From the NCBI GenBank assembly GCA_017792345.1, contig CP051228.1:558001-622000 (forward strand): a DNA stretch of 64,000 nucleotides, in the 5' to 3' direction. Source of the DNA: Mesoflavibacter sp. (GTDB taxonomy: Bacteria > Pseudomonadota > Alphaproteobacteria > UBA8366 > Aestuariispiraceae). Made by a program: the position numbers and the translations under genes. Position 1 is the first letter of the stretch. Each line of letters starts with the position of its first letter. This document shows, piece after piece, positions 43,804 through 53,006 of this stretch. Under the pieces are notes generated by a model. The model saw nothing but the letters and a program-made list of their open reading frames with translations, was not told where the DNA came from and did no database searches.

Positions 43804-43835
43804 ACGGGGCGAGACTCATACGGGGCGAGACTCAT
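43804..43835 (+). repeat. Perfect 16-base tandem direct repeat
   Basis: ACGGGGCGAGACTCAT occurs twice head to tail in the 260-base gap between the FecR and TonB-receptor genes. The gap otherwise holds the candidate promoter/operator and no gene. Confidence 0.8.
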
Positions 43836-43900
43836 CGCAAAGACGCCCGTCGTCATGCCCGACCTCTGATCCCACCGGCGACCCCTTCAGTGCGATAGCG

Positions 43901-43913
43901 TGAGAAATTCTCA
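43901..43913. promoter_or_regulatory. Short dyad before the TonB receptor gene
   Basis: TGAGAAATTCTCA is a near-perfect inverted repeat followed by a T-run, 105 bases before the receptor start. It could be part of a Fur-like or other iron-responsive operator. Confidence 0.4.
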
Positions 43914-44017
43914 ATTTTTTCTGAACATCCCCAAACGACCCAGCGTCAACGAAACAGTGATCATTGCGACTGATTGTCAAATGCAGTTGGTCGCCTGTTT
44001 CGAGGAGGGGAGTTCAG

Positions 44018-46432
44018 ATGTTCAGGTTCACCGCCGGTTTCCGGGGGGCGCACCGGCTTGGTGCCGCCCCGTTCAAGGCGTCCATTCTGGCGACGATGCT
44101 GGTTTGGTCCACCGGGTATGCCGCGCCGCAAGCCGCGCTGGCCCAAAGCGTGTCGCAGGAACAGAAGACCTTCGACATCGCGGCCCAGCCGCTGGCGGAA
44201 GCGATCACCGCCTTCGGCCTGCAGGCGGGAGTCCAGATTTCGGTCAATCCGGCCCTGGTCGCCGACGCGCGGACGGATGGCGTCAGCGGCACCATGACGG
44301 TGGAAGTCGGCCTTGCGGCCCTGCTGGCCGGGACGGATCTGGTCTGGCGCCAGGATGACAGCGGGATCGCCATCGTCCAGGGCGTGAGCGGCGGACCGAT
44401 CGTCCTGCCGACCCTGACCATCGTCGGGGAAAAGATCGAGCGTTCCTATCTGGACACCCAGACCAGCGTCGGGGTCGCCACCGCCGACGATATCGACCGT
44501 TACAAGCTGGACGAGCTGTCGGACACGTTCAACACCATGGCCAATGTCCGCCTTTACCCCAGCAGCCAGGCGAACAAGGGCATGCAGATCCGCGGCGTCA
44601 GCGCCGACGGTGTCTCGGAGCCGGAAAACTCCGCGCCCACCATCTCGGTCATCATCGACGGCGTCGCCCAATCGTCGGAGGCGCTGCGCCGGGGTTCCCG
44701 CGGGACCTGGGACATGGAACAGGTCGAGGTGTTGCGCGGTCCGCAATCCACCCTCTATGGCCCGAACGCCATGGCCGGCGCCATCGTCATGGAAAGCCAG
44801 GACCCGACCTATGATTGGGAAGCGGCGACCAAGGGCGTCTATGGCAATGACGAACGCCATGACGGCGCGATCATGGTCAACGGCCCGCTGATGGAAGACC
44901 AGGTCGCGATCCGCATCGCCGCCGAGAGCCGCAATCACTACAAGGACATCGACCAGGCCACCGAGGCGGATAGCGCCTTGAACGAGGACCAGTACCGGTC
45001 CATTCGCGGAAAGCTGCTGATCGAGCCGCGCCGGATCGAAGGGTTGAGCGTCACGCTGATGGCGAACGACATCTTCGACAAGCCGTCGACGTCAACCGTC
45101 AACGGCGACGACCATTTCGCGCGGCAGTACAATTCCCTGTCGTCCGGCTTCTCGACCGAGGAGCTGCGTAAGATGAACGCCAACAACTACAGTGCCGAAG
45201 TCGTCTATGACATCGATGACAGCCTGTCGCTGACCTCCGTCACGACGTTCCATGATGCCTCGCTGACCATCGAAACGGCGCCGGGCAACACCGCCTTCAT
45301 CCGCGACGACAAACGCCGGGACGAGAACTTCTCGCAGGATCTGCGCCTGAACCTGGAAGGGGACAGCGCCTTGACCGGGACGATCGGCCTCTATGCCGCG
45401 CGTCAGGACAAGGCATCCTATGGCACGATCTTCATCGGCCTGGGGGCCGGTCTGGGGGTCACGGTCGATGTGCATTCCGACGCCCGGAACACGATCGACA
45501 CGACCGCGATCTACAGCGACCTGCGCTATGACCTGGGCGGCGGTTTCTCCCTGATCGGCGGCGGGCGCATCCAGCGCGACACCGTCTCCAACTTCATCGA
45601 CCGGGACGTGACATCGCTGGCCGCCAACACGGCAGGTTTCGACATCACCTTCGCCAAGGACATGGACGAGAAACGCACCGATGTCGCGCTGCTGCCCAAA
45701 CTGGGTCTGGCCTATGACGTCACGGACAGGCAGGTCGTGGGCCTGACCGTCACCCGCGGCTACCGCCAGGGCTTCAGCCAGGTGGTCGAGGAGACCGTCA
45801 ACGATATCCGCGAAGTCGCCCCGGAATATGTCTGGACGACCGAGCTGTCCTGGCGCGACGAAAGCGTCCAGAACCTGACCTGGGGCGCGAACGTGTTCTA
45901 CAATTCCTATCAGGATCAGCAGGTCACGATCTCCAACAACAACGTCCTGTCCTCGTTCAATGCCGAGGGATCCTATTCCTACGGCGCGGAACTGGAAGGC
46001 CGCGCGACCGTGATGGAGGAATTCAGCACCTTCGGCGCGCTGGGCCTGTTGAAAACCCGGCTGGGCGAAGTCAACGCCTCGACCTGCGCCAGCGCCAGTT
46101 GCGAGGGCAACGACTTCCCCGAGGCACCGGCCATCACGGCTTCCCTGGGCGGGGCCTGGGACAGCGATACCGGCCTGTTCGCCGCCGCGGACATCAACTA
46201 TTCCAGCGAATTCTATTCGAATTCGGCCCTGACGAATGACGACACCCAGCGGCTGAACGACTTCTTCCTGACCAATGTCCGGGCGGGCTACCGCTATGGC
46301 AGCGTCCGGCTGATGGCCTATGTCGACAACCTTTTCGACAAGGAATACCAGACCAGCAGCGCCTTAAACCAGACGTCCGCCTCGATCGGCGACGGCCGGA
46401 CCTTCGGCCTGCAGTTGGACGCCAAGTTCTGA
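44018..46432 (+). CDS. TonB-dependent receptor with FecA-type signalling domain
   Basis: An 804-residue outer-membrane receptor. A long signal peptide ends near ALAQS at residue 43; the STN signalling domain (about 50-100, FDIAAQPLAEAITAFGLQAGVQISVNPALV) is followed by a TonB-box region (LTIVGEKIE), a plug with RGVS and VLRGPQSTLYGPNAMAG, and the barrel ending in the aromatic residue Phe. GAGGAGGGG precedes ATG 44018. Together with the upstream FecI/FecR pair it forms a ligand-controlled iron-siderophore uptake system. The ligand is unknown. Confidence 0.93.
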   Translation: MFRFTAGFRGAHRLGAAPFKASILATMLVWSTGYAAPQAALAQSVSQEQKTFDIAAQPLAEAITAFGLQAGVQISVNPALVADARTDGVSGTMTVEVGLAALLAGTDLVWRQDDSGIAIVQGVSGGPIVLPTLTIVGEKIERSYLDTQTSVGVATADDIDRYKLDELSDTFNTMANVRLYPSSQANKGMQIRGVSADGVSEPENSAPTISVIIDGVAQSSEALRRGSRGTWDMEQVEVLRGPQSTLYGPNAMAGAIVMESQDPTYDWEAATKGVYGNDERHDGAIMVNGPLMEDQVAIRIAAESRNHYKDIDQATEADSALNEDQYRSIRGKLLIEPRRIEGLSVTLMANDIFDKPSTSTVNGDDHFARQYNSLSSGFSTEELRKMNANNYSAEVVYDIDDSLSLTSVTTFHDASLTIETAPGNTAFIRDDKRRDENFSQDLRLNLEGDSALTGTIGLYAARQDKASYGTIFIGLGAGLGVTVDVHSDARNTIDTTAIYSDLRYDLGGGFSLIGGGRIQRDTVSNFIDRDVTSLAANTAGFDITFAKDMDEKRTDVALLPKLGLAYDVTDRQVVGLTVTRGYRQGFSQVVEETVNDIREVAPEYVWTTELSWRDESVQNLTWGANVFYNSYQDQQVTISNNNVLSSFNAEGSYSYGAELEGRATVMEEFSTFGALGLLKTRLGEVNASTCASASCEGNDFPEAPAITASLGGAWDSDTGLFAAADINYSSEFYSNSALTNDDTQRLNDFFLTNVRAGYRYGSVRLMAYVDNLFDKEYQTSSALNQTSASIGDGRTFGLQLDAKF

Positions 46433-46449
46433 CACCGGTTCATAGCGTT

Positions 46450-46482
46450 CCGAAAGGGCGGGCCCAGGGCTCGCCCTTTCGG
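46450..46482 (+). terminator. Hairpin after the TonB receptor gene
   Basis: An 11-base perfect stem, CCGAAAGGGCG with CGCCCTTTCGG, around an 11-base loop, 18 bases after the receptor stop and just before the reductase gene. There is only a short T-run, so partial termination or mRNA stabilisation is likely. Confidence 0.7.
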
Positions 46483-46500
46483 CTTTGAAGGGAACATTCG

Positions 46501-47223
46501 ATGCCGGAATGGCTGAAAACACTTCTGCGCCCGGTCTATTTCCGTGTCGATCATTGGCGCGGCAATCCGGGGTTCGAATTCCACCACCTGCCCATTGTGG
46601 ACATCGTTCACGAATATGACGCGGTCTATTCCTATATCCTGGACACAAGGGGCGCGCCGGATTTCACCGCCGGGCAATATGCCCATGTCATCGCGCCGGG
46701 CGCGATCCGGGACAATCACCATGTCCGGCACATGTCCTTCGCCAACGCGCCCCATGAAGCCGGGGTGCTGTTCAGCATGGACTGCGCCTCCGCCTCCCGC
46801 TTCAAGCGCCGGTTCCGCAAGGCCAAGCCGGGCGACATTGTGCGCCTGTTCAAGGTTCGTGGCGATTTCACCCTAAGGGACGAGGAGGCCGGCCGACCGG
46901 TCCTGTTCATCGCGGGCGGGATCGGCATCGCGCCGATCCGGTCGCTGATCGCCCAGATGGACGCCGACGGGCGACGGAACTGGGCGTTGGTCTATGCCGG
47001 ACGCGGGATTCTGTATCGGGACTTCTGGGCGCAATTCCCGGATCAGGTCGCCTTCGCCGACCGCCAGACCGTCTTTCCGAAGGTCGCAACCGCGCTGAAC
47101 GCCCTGGACAGGCCGCTGATCTATCTCTGCGGCCGGGACGCGTTCATTGCCGACACGACCGCCTTCCTGACCGGACAGGGCATCGCCCCCGCCGATATCC
47201 GCACCGAAAACTTCTCCCACTGA
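46501..47223 (+). CDS. FNR-like flavin/NAD(P)H oxidoreductase
   Basis: A 240-residue ferredoxin-reductase-fold protein. The FAD-binding RHMSFANAP (Arg-x-x-Ser) and the NAD(P)-binding GGIGIAPIRS motifs are present, with a late CGRDAF. No 2Fe-2S or flavodoxin domain is attached. Lying directly after the TonB receptor it is a good candidate for reductive release of iron from the imported siderophore; nitric-oxide or other electron-transfer roles are possible. Confidence 0.82.
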   Translation: MPEWLKTLLRPVYFRVDHWRGNPGFEFHHLPIVDIVHEYDAVYSYILDTRGAPDFTAGQYAHVIAPGAIRDNHHVRHMSFANAPHEAGVLFSMDCASASRFKRRFRKAKPGDIVRLFKVRGDFTLRDEEAGRPVLFIAGGIGIAPIRSLIAQMDADGRRNWALVYAGRGILYRDFWAQFPDQVAFADRQTVFPKVATALNALDRPLIYLCGRDAFIADTTAFLTGQGIAPADIRTENFSH

Positions 47224-47234
47224 GACCGATCCCC

Positions 47235-48596
47235 ATGGCCGAAAATTTCGAACGCAAAAATCTGTTCCAACTGACGCTGCCGCTGTTCCTGTTCGGGATC
47301 ATGACCATCGGCGTCACCTTCGCCGACACGATGATGCTGGCCAACTATTCGGACGATCTGGCGGCGTCGGTCAGCATGGCGAACCAGGTGTTGGGCCTGG
47401 GCTATGACCTGTCGGGCCTGATGTCCGTCGGCGCTTTGATCCTGATCGCCCAATTCCTGGGCCGGAATGAGGTCGACAACGCCAGGGACATCGCCCGCGT
47501 CGGCTTCTGCGCCAGTGTCGGTTTCGGGGTGATCATCGCCGTCGGTCTGGGCGGTGGCGCGACCTATTACACGGATTGGATCAACACGCCGGACGAGATC
47601 CGCGGCGATGTCCTGATCTATATCTACAGCATCTCGCTGACCATGGTGTATTACGGCTTCATCAACACCGCGATCGCCGCCTTGCGCGGTTTCGGCCGGA
47701 CGATGGAGATCCTGTGGCTGGGGATCATCGGCAATGTCGCCTATCTGGCGGCGGAATACGCCTTCGTCTACGGCTTCTGGATCATCCCGGAAATGGGCAT
47801 CTACGGCGCGGCCCTGTCGACCGTCCTGATCCGCAGCCTGAAACTGCTGCTGCTGATCTGGTTCCTGCAATACCGGATCGGGCTGACGATCTTTCCCCTG
47901 CCCCGGAATGTCTGGTCGAATTCGATCCGCATCCTGAAACTGTCCTATCCCAGCGTCGGCGAGGCCCTCGGCTATCAGCTCTACCAGCTTGTCATCGTCT
48001 CGCTGATCGCCGGACTGGGCGTAACGGCGATCCTGACCCGGTCCTATACGCTGACCATCACGCAGCTTCTGGCGATGATCGTCATCGTCATCTCCTACGG
48101 GAACGAGGTCCTGGTCGGCTATGACAAGGGTGCCGGCGACAACGAAACCGCCTTCCGCCGCGCCGTGAAGAACGCCGTGATGACCGGTATCGCCGTGACC
48201 GGCATCGCCGCCGGATTGTGGCTGGGCGGGGAATTCCTGATCGGCCTGTTCACCCAGGATGCGGCGGTCGTCGCGGCGGTGCAGACGATCCTGATGCTGC
48301 ATATCATCGTCACCCCGTTCCAGACCGTGAATCTGATCCTGTTCAATTCGTTGAAGGCGGCGGGCGACGTGAACCGGCCGGTGATCGTGAACCTATCGAT
48401 CACTTTCGCCCTGGCCCTGCCGCTGGTCTGGCTGTTCGCCGATTACCTGGGATACGGGGTCGAAGGCCTGTGGTACGCGTTGATCCTGGAGGAGATGGCA
48501 AAGGGGACGGCGATGTTCCTGCTGTGGCGCTACCGGTCCTGGCAGCGGCTGAAACTGGTGGAGGATACCGACGGCAAATCCTCCTACGCCGTTTGA
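47235..48596 (+). CDS. MATE family efflux transporter
   Basis: A 453-residue membrane protein with twelve hydrophobic segments in two MatE halves (first about 10-210, second about 240-430). Conserved small-residue helices such as SYGNEVLVGYDKGAG and NSLKAAGDVNRP are visible. It begins 11 bases after the reductase gene. In an iron-uptake operon it might export a siderophore or its iron-free breakdown product, but the usual drug or metabolite export is equally possible. Confidence 0.9.
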   Translation: MAENFERKNLFQLTLPLFLFGIMTIGVTFADTMMLANYSDDLAASVSMANQVLGLGYDLSGLMSVGALILIAQFLGRNEVDNARDIARVGFCASVGFGVIIAVGLGGGATYYTDWINTPDEIRGDVLIYIYSISLTMVYYGFINTAIAALRGFGRTMEILWLGIIGNVAYLAAEYAFVYGFWIIPEMGIYGAALSTVLIRSLKLLLLIWFLQYRIGLTIFPLPRNVWSNSIRILKLSYPSVGEALGYQLYQLVIVSLIAGLGVTAILTRSYTLTITQLLAMIVIVISYGNEVLVGYDKGAGDNETAFRRAVKNAVMTGIAVTGIAAGLWLGGEFLIGLFTQDAAVVAAVQTILMLHIIVTPFQTVNLILFNSLKAAGDVNRPVIVNLSITFALALPLVWLFADYLGYGVEGLWYALILEEMAKGTAMFLLWRYRSWQRLKLVEDTDGKSSYAV

Positions 48597-48605
48597 ACGG
48601 ACCGG

Positions 48606-48640
48606 GGGACGGCGCGCGGGACGGCGCGCGGGACGGCGCG
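48606..48640 (+). repeat. 12-base tandem repeat, nearly three copies
   Basis: GGGACGGCGCGC is repeated two full times plus 11 bases between the convergent MATE and proline-racemase-like genes. A slippage-prone spacer. Confidence 0.85.
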
Positions 48641-48641
48641 A

Positions 48642-49676
48642 TCAGATGCCGCGATCCGGCCAGGTGTCGTTGACGCGATAGCCCCCCGGCCAGGGATCGT
48701 CGGGATCCAGCATGTGCTGATGCGTGCCGGTGATCCAGGCGCGGCCGCTGATTTCCGGCAGGATGGCGGGACGCCCCCCGACCGTTGCATGCCCGACGAT
48801 CCGGCCGGTGAAACGCGAACCGATGATGGAGCGGGCGTGGAAACATTGGCCCTCCGACATCCGGCCGCGCGCCGCCAGAAGCGCCATGCGGGCGGAGACG
48901 GCCGTGCCGGTCGGCGACCGGTCGACCTTGCCGGGCTGGATCGCGACGGCGGAGGCCGCTTCGAACCCGTCCGGCGTTTCCTGCAACGGCCCGGCAAACA
49001 GGCAGAAGGAAATGTGCCGCCAATCCGGATTGTCCGGATGATCGAAGCCGAGCTGCGCATTCGCCGCCGCGATGATCCGCGATCCGGTCCGGGCGATATC
49101 GGTCGCCTCGTCCGCCGCGATGTCGAAGCCCAGCGCCGCGGCGTCCACCACGACGAAGCTGTCGCCGCCGAAAGCCGTGTCGACCCGGATCGTGCCCAGG
49201 CCTTCGACCTCCAGAGCCGCGTCCAGTGCGCAGGCGAAGGACGGCAGATTGCGGACATGGATGCGCTGCGCCTTGCCGTCGCGGCATTCGGCCCGGACCC
49301 GGATCAGCCCGCCCGGCGCTTCCAGCACCAGATGGGTCTCCGGCTCCGTCATCGGCAGGATGCCGCCATCCAGCAGCACGGTCGCGACGCAGATCGAATT
49401 CGACCCGGACATGGGCGGCGTATCTTCCGGCTCCATGATGATGAACCCCATCTGGGCGTCCGGATGTTTCGGCGGCACCAGCAGGTTCACATGGCGGAAC
49501 ACCCCGCCGCGCGGCTCGTTCAGGACGAAGTTGCGCAGCGCCCCGTCGCGGTCGATGAAACGGCTTTGTTCCCACAGGGTTTCGCCCGGCGGCGGCGCGA
49601 CGCCGCCGACAATGACATCCCCGACCTCGCCCTCGGCGTGGCAGGAAATGACATGGATCGTCTGGCTGCTGCGCAT
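48642..49676 (-). CDS. Proline racemase/hydroxyproline epimerase family protein with Ser/Thr active site
   Basis: A 344-residue proline-racemase-fold protein of normal length. The two positions that are Cys in racemases are Ser90 ([10 protein letters not shown]) and Thr256 ([11 protein letters not shown]). Cys-Thr members are 3-hydroxyproline dehydratases and Ser-Cys members include 4-hydroxyproline epimerases; a Ser-Thr pair has neither thiol. The ATG at 49676 begins at the family's usual [14 protein letters not shown] start. It faces the MATE gene and is preceded by zur. Its substrate is probably a cyclic imino acid, but the chemistry is open. Confidence 0.85.
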   Translation of the reverse strand: MRSSQTIHVISCHAEGEVGDVIVGGVAPPPGETLWEQSRFIDRDGALRNFVLNEPRGGVFRHVNLLVPPKHPDAQMGFIIMEPEDTPPMSGSNSICVATVLLDGGILPMTEPETHLVLEAPGGLIRVRAECRDGKAQRIHVRNLPSFACALDAALEVEGLGTIRVDTAFGGDSFVVVDAAALGFDIAADEATDIARTGSRIIAAANAQLGFDHPDNPDWRHISFCLFAGPLQETPDGFEAASAVAIQPGKVDRSPTGTAVSARMALLAARGRMSEGQCFHARSIIGSRFTGRIVGHATVGGRPAILPEISGRAWITGTHQHMLDPDDPWPGGYRVNDTWPDRGI

Positions 49677-49698
49677 GGCGGTCCAGCCTTGTCGAAGA

Positions 49699-50112
49699 CT
49701 ATGCGTTTTCCTGACATTCAATGCAGACCCCGCGCAACTCTATCGTGGTCTTGCGCAGCAAAAACCTGGCGTCTTTCGAAAGACCGTCGAGCTGCCGGGT
49801 CAGCCTATCATCGCCGATCTCCGCCACCTGACCGCACCGTTCGCAAATCATGAAAGCGATGGTTTCAAGGCCGTCGCATCCGGGATGGCGACAGGCGACG
49901 AAGGCGTTGAGGCTTTCGAGGCGATGGACGAGGCCCAGCTCGACCAGCTTGTCCAGGGCGCGGTAGACCTGAAGCGGCGCGCGGAACCCTTGATCCCGCA
50001 ACCGGTCCAGAATCGTATAGGCGCTGAGCGGCCCATCCGACCGCGTCAGGGCACCCATGACCAGGGATTGGTTCTTCGTCAAATCGTCGAATGCCCTGTC
50101 GTGACCGTTCAT
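49699..50112 (-). CDS. zur: Fur family zinc regulator Zur
   Basis: A 137-residue Fur-family repressor. The winged helix includes [27 protein letters not shown]; the C-terminal zinc sites are two CxxC pairs, Cys90/Cys93 (ICERCGQ) and Cys130/Cys133 (CIECQ), plus Cys74/His76. The start overlaps the ZnuB stop (ATGA). Cotranscription with znuB and znuC points to zinc rather than iron sensing. The frame upstream of ATG 50112 overlaps znuB and is not used. Confidence 0.9.
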   Translation of the reverse strand: MNGHDRAFDDLTKNQSLVMGALTRSDGPLSAYTILDRLRDQGFRAPLQVYRALDKLVELGLVHRLESLNAFVACRHPGCDGLETIAFMICERCGQVAEIGDDRLTRQLDGLSKDARFLLRKTTIELRGVCIECQENA

Positions 50113-50921
50113 GAACCGTCCCCTTTGACCGGGCGGCGCGGCAAGGCGGGCAGGATCGACAGGACGAACAGGGCAAGCGCCGCCACGACGATGCTGGGCC
50201 CGGCCGGCGTATCCCAATTCAACGACCCGAACAGCCCGCCGACGACGGAGACCGCACCGATGCCCGCGGCCAGCAATGCCATCTGTTCCGGACCCGAGGC
50301 GAAGCGGCGCGCGGCCGCCGCCGGAATGATCAGCATCGCGGTGATCAGCAAGACCCCGACGATCTTCATGGAGATCGCGATGACGGCGGCCATCAGCAGC
50401 ATGAAGACCAGATTGGCCCGGTCGGGATTCATGCCTTCCGCCTCTGCGACCTCACGGTTGACGGTGGCGGCGAAGAGAGGCCGCCAGATTGCGGCCAGAA
50501 TGGCCAGCACCAGGGCGCCGCCCAACCAGATCACGGCAATATCCATCTTTGAGACGGCCAGGATATCCCCAAACAGAAGACCCATCAGATCCATTCGGAC
50601 CCACGTCATGAATCCCAGCACGACAAGGCCAAGGGCCAGGGCGGAATGGGCCAGAAGTCCCAATAGCGCGTCCGACGACAAGGTCGCCCGCCGCTGCATC
50701 AGGATCAGCGCGAGCGACACGCAGGCCGAGACGGCAAATACGGCGAGCGTCACATTGACTTCGAACAGAAACGCCAGCGCGACTCCCAGCAAGGCGGCGT
50801 GCGACAGGGTATCCCCGAAATAGGCGAGCCTGCGCCAGACGATGAAACAGCCCAGCGGCCCGGCGACCAGGGCAACCCCGGCCCCCGCCAGAACGGCGCG
50901 TGCGAAGAAATCGTCAAGCAT
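50109..50921 (-). CDS. znuB: Zinc ABC transporter permease ZnuB
   Basis: A 270-residue permease with eight hydrophobic segments. The conserved start (ARAVLAGAGVALVAGPLGCFIVWRR, then YFGDTLSHAALLG) and EAEGMNPDRANLVFMLLMA and LIIPAAAARR motifs identify the ZnuB/TroC family. The ATG at 50921 lies inside the 3' end of znuC by 8 bases. It imports Zn2+ across the inner membrane with ZnuA and ZnuC. Confidence 0.95.
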   Translation of the reverse strand: MLDDFFARAVLAGAGVALVAGPLGCFIVWRRLAYFGDTLSHAALLGVALAFLFEVNVTLAVFAVSACVSLALILMQRRATLSSDALLGLLAHSALALGLVVLGFMTWVRMDLMGLLFGDILAVSKMDIAVIWLGGALVLAILAAIWRPLFAATVNREVAEAEGMNPDRANLVFMLLMAAVIAISMKIVGVLLITAMLIIPAAAARRFASGPEQMALLAAGIGAVSVVGGLFGSLNWDTPAGPSIVVAALALFVLSILPALPRRPVKGDGS

Positions 50922-51780
50922 CGTGCAGTTCCTCGTCCCGGCGCGGCGCAGGCGCCTCCGCCCTGTTGGAATGATCGTGGCTGTGGCCGTGATCATGACC
51001 GTGGTCGCCGTGATCGTCCGTGATCGTGCCATCGGCATGCATGACGCGGCCGTCGGCCAGATGGGTATGGTCGTGATGGTGTTCGTAGACGGCCAGGGCC
51101 GATGCCGCGCGCGCCCCGAACAGCGCCTTGTATTCCGGACTGGACGCAACCGTCGTCGGCGTCCCGGAACAGCAGACATGGCCGTTGAGGCAGACCACCC
51201 GGTCGGTCGCGGCCATGACGACATGCAGATCGTGCGAGATCAGCAGCACGCCGCAGTTCAGCTCGTCCCGGATTTGCTTGATCAGATCGTAGATCGCGAT
51301 CTCGCCGGTGAAATCGACGCCCTGAACCGGTTCGTCCAACACCAGAAGATCGGGCCGGCGCGCCATAGCACGGGCCAGCATGACCCGCTGGAACTCCCCG
51401 CCGGACAGGGTGCGCACCTCAGCGTCGATCAGATGCGACATGCCGGTCGCGGCCAGTGCCTTGGCCGCACTATCCTTTGTCACCCCGCCGGTCAGGAACA
51501 TGAAGCGGCGGACCGTCAGCGGCAGCGTCCAATCGACCGCCAGTTTCTGCGGCACATAGGAAATGCGCAGACCGGCCCGTTGCGCGGCCCCGCCCTCGTC
51601 CGGCCGCAGCAGCCCCAGGGCCATCTTCGCCGTCGTCGATTTGCCGGATCCGTTCGGACCGATCAGCGTGACGATTTCACCGACATCGACCTTCATGGTA
51701 ACGCCGCGCACCAGCCAGCGGCCGGCCCGCAGAACACCTGCATTGTTCAGCGTAAGAAGCGTGCTTTCCGTGTTTGGCAT
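50914..51780 (-). CDS. znuC: Zinc ABC transporter ATPase ZnuC with His-rich tail
   Basis: A 288-residue ATPase: Walker A GPNGSGKST near residue 42, signature LSGGEFQRVMLARA, Walker B LLVLDEP. After the ATPase core a tail of about 55 residues is rich in His and Asp, with repeated HDHGHSHDH-like runs, likely a cytosolic zinc buffer. ATG 51780 follows from the family's usual length. It is the first gene of the znuC-znuB-zur operon, divergent from znuA. Confidence 0.94.
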   Translation of the reverse strand: MPNTESTLLTLNNAGVLRAGRWLVRGVTMKVDVGEIVTLIGPNGSGKSTTAKMALGLLRPDEGGAAQRAGLRISYVPQKLAVDWTLPLTVRRFMFLTGGVTKDSAAKALAATGMSHLIDAEVRTLSGGEFQRVMLARAMARRPDLLVLDEPVQGVDFTGEIAIYDLIKQIRDELNCGVLLISHDLHVVMAATDRVVCLNGHVCCSGTPTTVASSPEYKALFGARAASALAVYEHHHDHTHLADGRVMHADGTITDDHGDHGHDHGHSHDHSNRAEAPAPRRDEELHDA

Positions 51781-51840
51781 CAGCGTCCGGCAGGTCCCAA
51801 AAATTTCACCGTTCGGGGATTGCGCGCGCTTATCGCACAC

Positions 51841-51879
51841 GTTATACCGTTACGCAATCGTGTTACGAAATAACATTTC
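51841..51879. promoter_or_regulatory. Candidate Zur box between znuC and znuA
   Basis: TGTTACGAAATAACA (51861-51875) is an inverted repeat with TGTTA/TAACA arms and continues into ATTTC, resembling alphaproteobacterial Zur boxes. A related GTTATACCGTTAC stretch lies 20 bases before it. The position between divergent zinc-uptake genes supports shared Zur repression. Confidence 0.6.
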
Positions 51880-51906
51880 ATCCCTGCGACTCCCCCTGGA
51901 GGTCCC

Positions 51907-52953
51907 GTGCGACAGTTCCAATCCTTGCTTCTCGCGTCCACCCTGCTTGCCGTCCCTGCCGCCGCTCAGGCGGAAGTCGCCGTGGTCGCGTCGATCAAAC
52001 CGGTTCATTCGCTCGTCACGGCCGTCATGGACGGTGTCGGCGAACCGGGACTGATCATCGACGGGGCGGGATCGCCGCATACCTATGCGCTCAAGCCCTC
52101 GCAGGCGCAAATGCTGCAATCCGCCGATATCGTGTTCTGGGTCGGGCATGAATTGGAGGCATTTCTGGAGAAGCCGCTGGAAACCTTGGGCGCCAACGCC
52201 AGGTCGGTGGAACTGATCGACGCGCATGACCTCGCCAAGCTCGGCTTCCGTGAGGGCGGTGCCTTTGAGATGCATGATCATGATGACGCGCACGACCATA
52301 AGGACGAGCATGGGCATAAGGACGAACACGGGCATGATAGCCACGGCCATGACCACGATCATGAGAAACAGGCGGAACATGATCATGGGCACGATCACGG
52401 TGATGCCGGGCATGACGACCATGCAGATGGCGGGATCGATCCCCATATCTGGCTCGACCCGCTGAACGCCAAGGCCCTGGTTCACGAAATCGAAGAGGCC
52501 CTCGCCGCCGCGGATCCGGAAAATGCGGCACGTTACGAGGCCAATGCCCAAGCCCTGATGGCCCGCCTCGACAGCCTGGTCACTGAGATCGACGGCGAGT
52601 TGACGCCCGTCAAAGGCAAGGGGTTCATCGTCTTCCACGATGCCTATCGCTACTTCGAAAACCGGTTCGGCGTCGCGGCTGCCGGGTCCATTACCGTGTC
52701 GCCGGAGGTCATGCCGGGCGCAGAACGCGTGGCGGAAATTCAGGCGAAGGTGGCGGAACTCGGCGCGGCCTGCGTCTTCGCGGAGCCGCAATTCGAACCG
52801 AAGCTGGTCGCGACGGTCGTCGAAGGAACGCCCGCAAAGACCGGCGTTCTGGACCCGCTGGGCACCGAATTCGATAACGGGCCGGATCTTTACTTCGCGC
52901 TGATCCGCGGCATGGCGCAGTCGATCAAGACCTGCCTGGCCGAAGCGAGCTGA
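51907..52953 (+). CDS. znuA: Zinc-binding periplasmic protein ZnuA
   Basis: A 348-residue cluster-9 binding protein. Signal peptide residues 1-22 (ending AQA), zinc ligands His58 (SPHTYALKPS) and His180 (DPHIWLDP), a third His in FHDAYRYF and an Asp near DPLG. A His/Asp-rich loop of about 50 residues (123-172) sits between the first and second ligands, as in high-affinity ZnuA. GTG 51907 has GGAGG four bases upstream. Divergent from znuC. Confidence 0.95.
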   Translation: MRQFQSLLLASTLLAVPAAAQAEVAVVASIKPVHSLVTAVMDGVGEPGLIIDGAGSPHTYALKPSQAQMLQSADIVFWVGHELEAFLEKPLETLGANARSVELIDAHDLAKLGFREGGAFEMHDHDDAHDHKDEHGHKDEHGHDSHGHDHDHEKQAEHDHGHDHGDAGHDDHADGGIDPHIWLDPLNAKALVHEIEEALAAADPENAARYEANAQALMARLDSLVTEIDGELTPVKGKGFIVFHDAYRYFENRFGVAAAGSITVSPEVMPGAERVAEIQAKVAELGAACVFAEPQFEPKLVATVVEGTPAKTGVLDPLGTEFDNGPDLYFALIRGMAQSIKTCLAEAS

Positions 52954-53006
52954 CCGGTTTCGTATCGCACCACATCGTCAGGATAGCCGAAACGCGCGGA
53001 AGTCTG

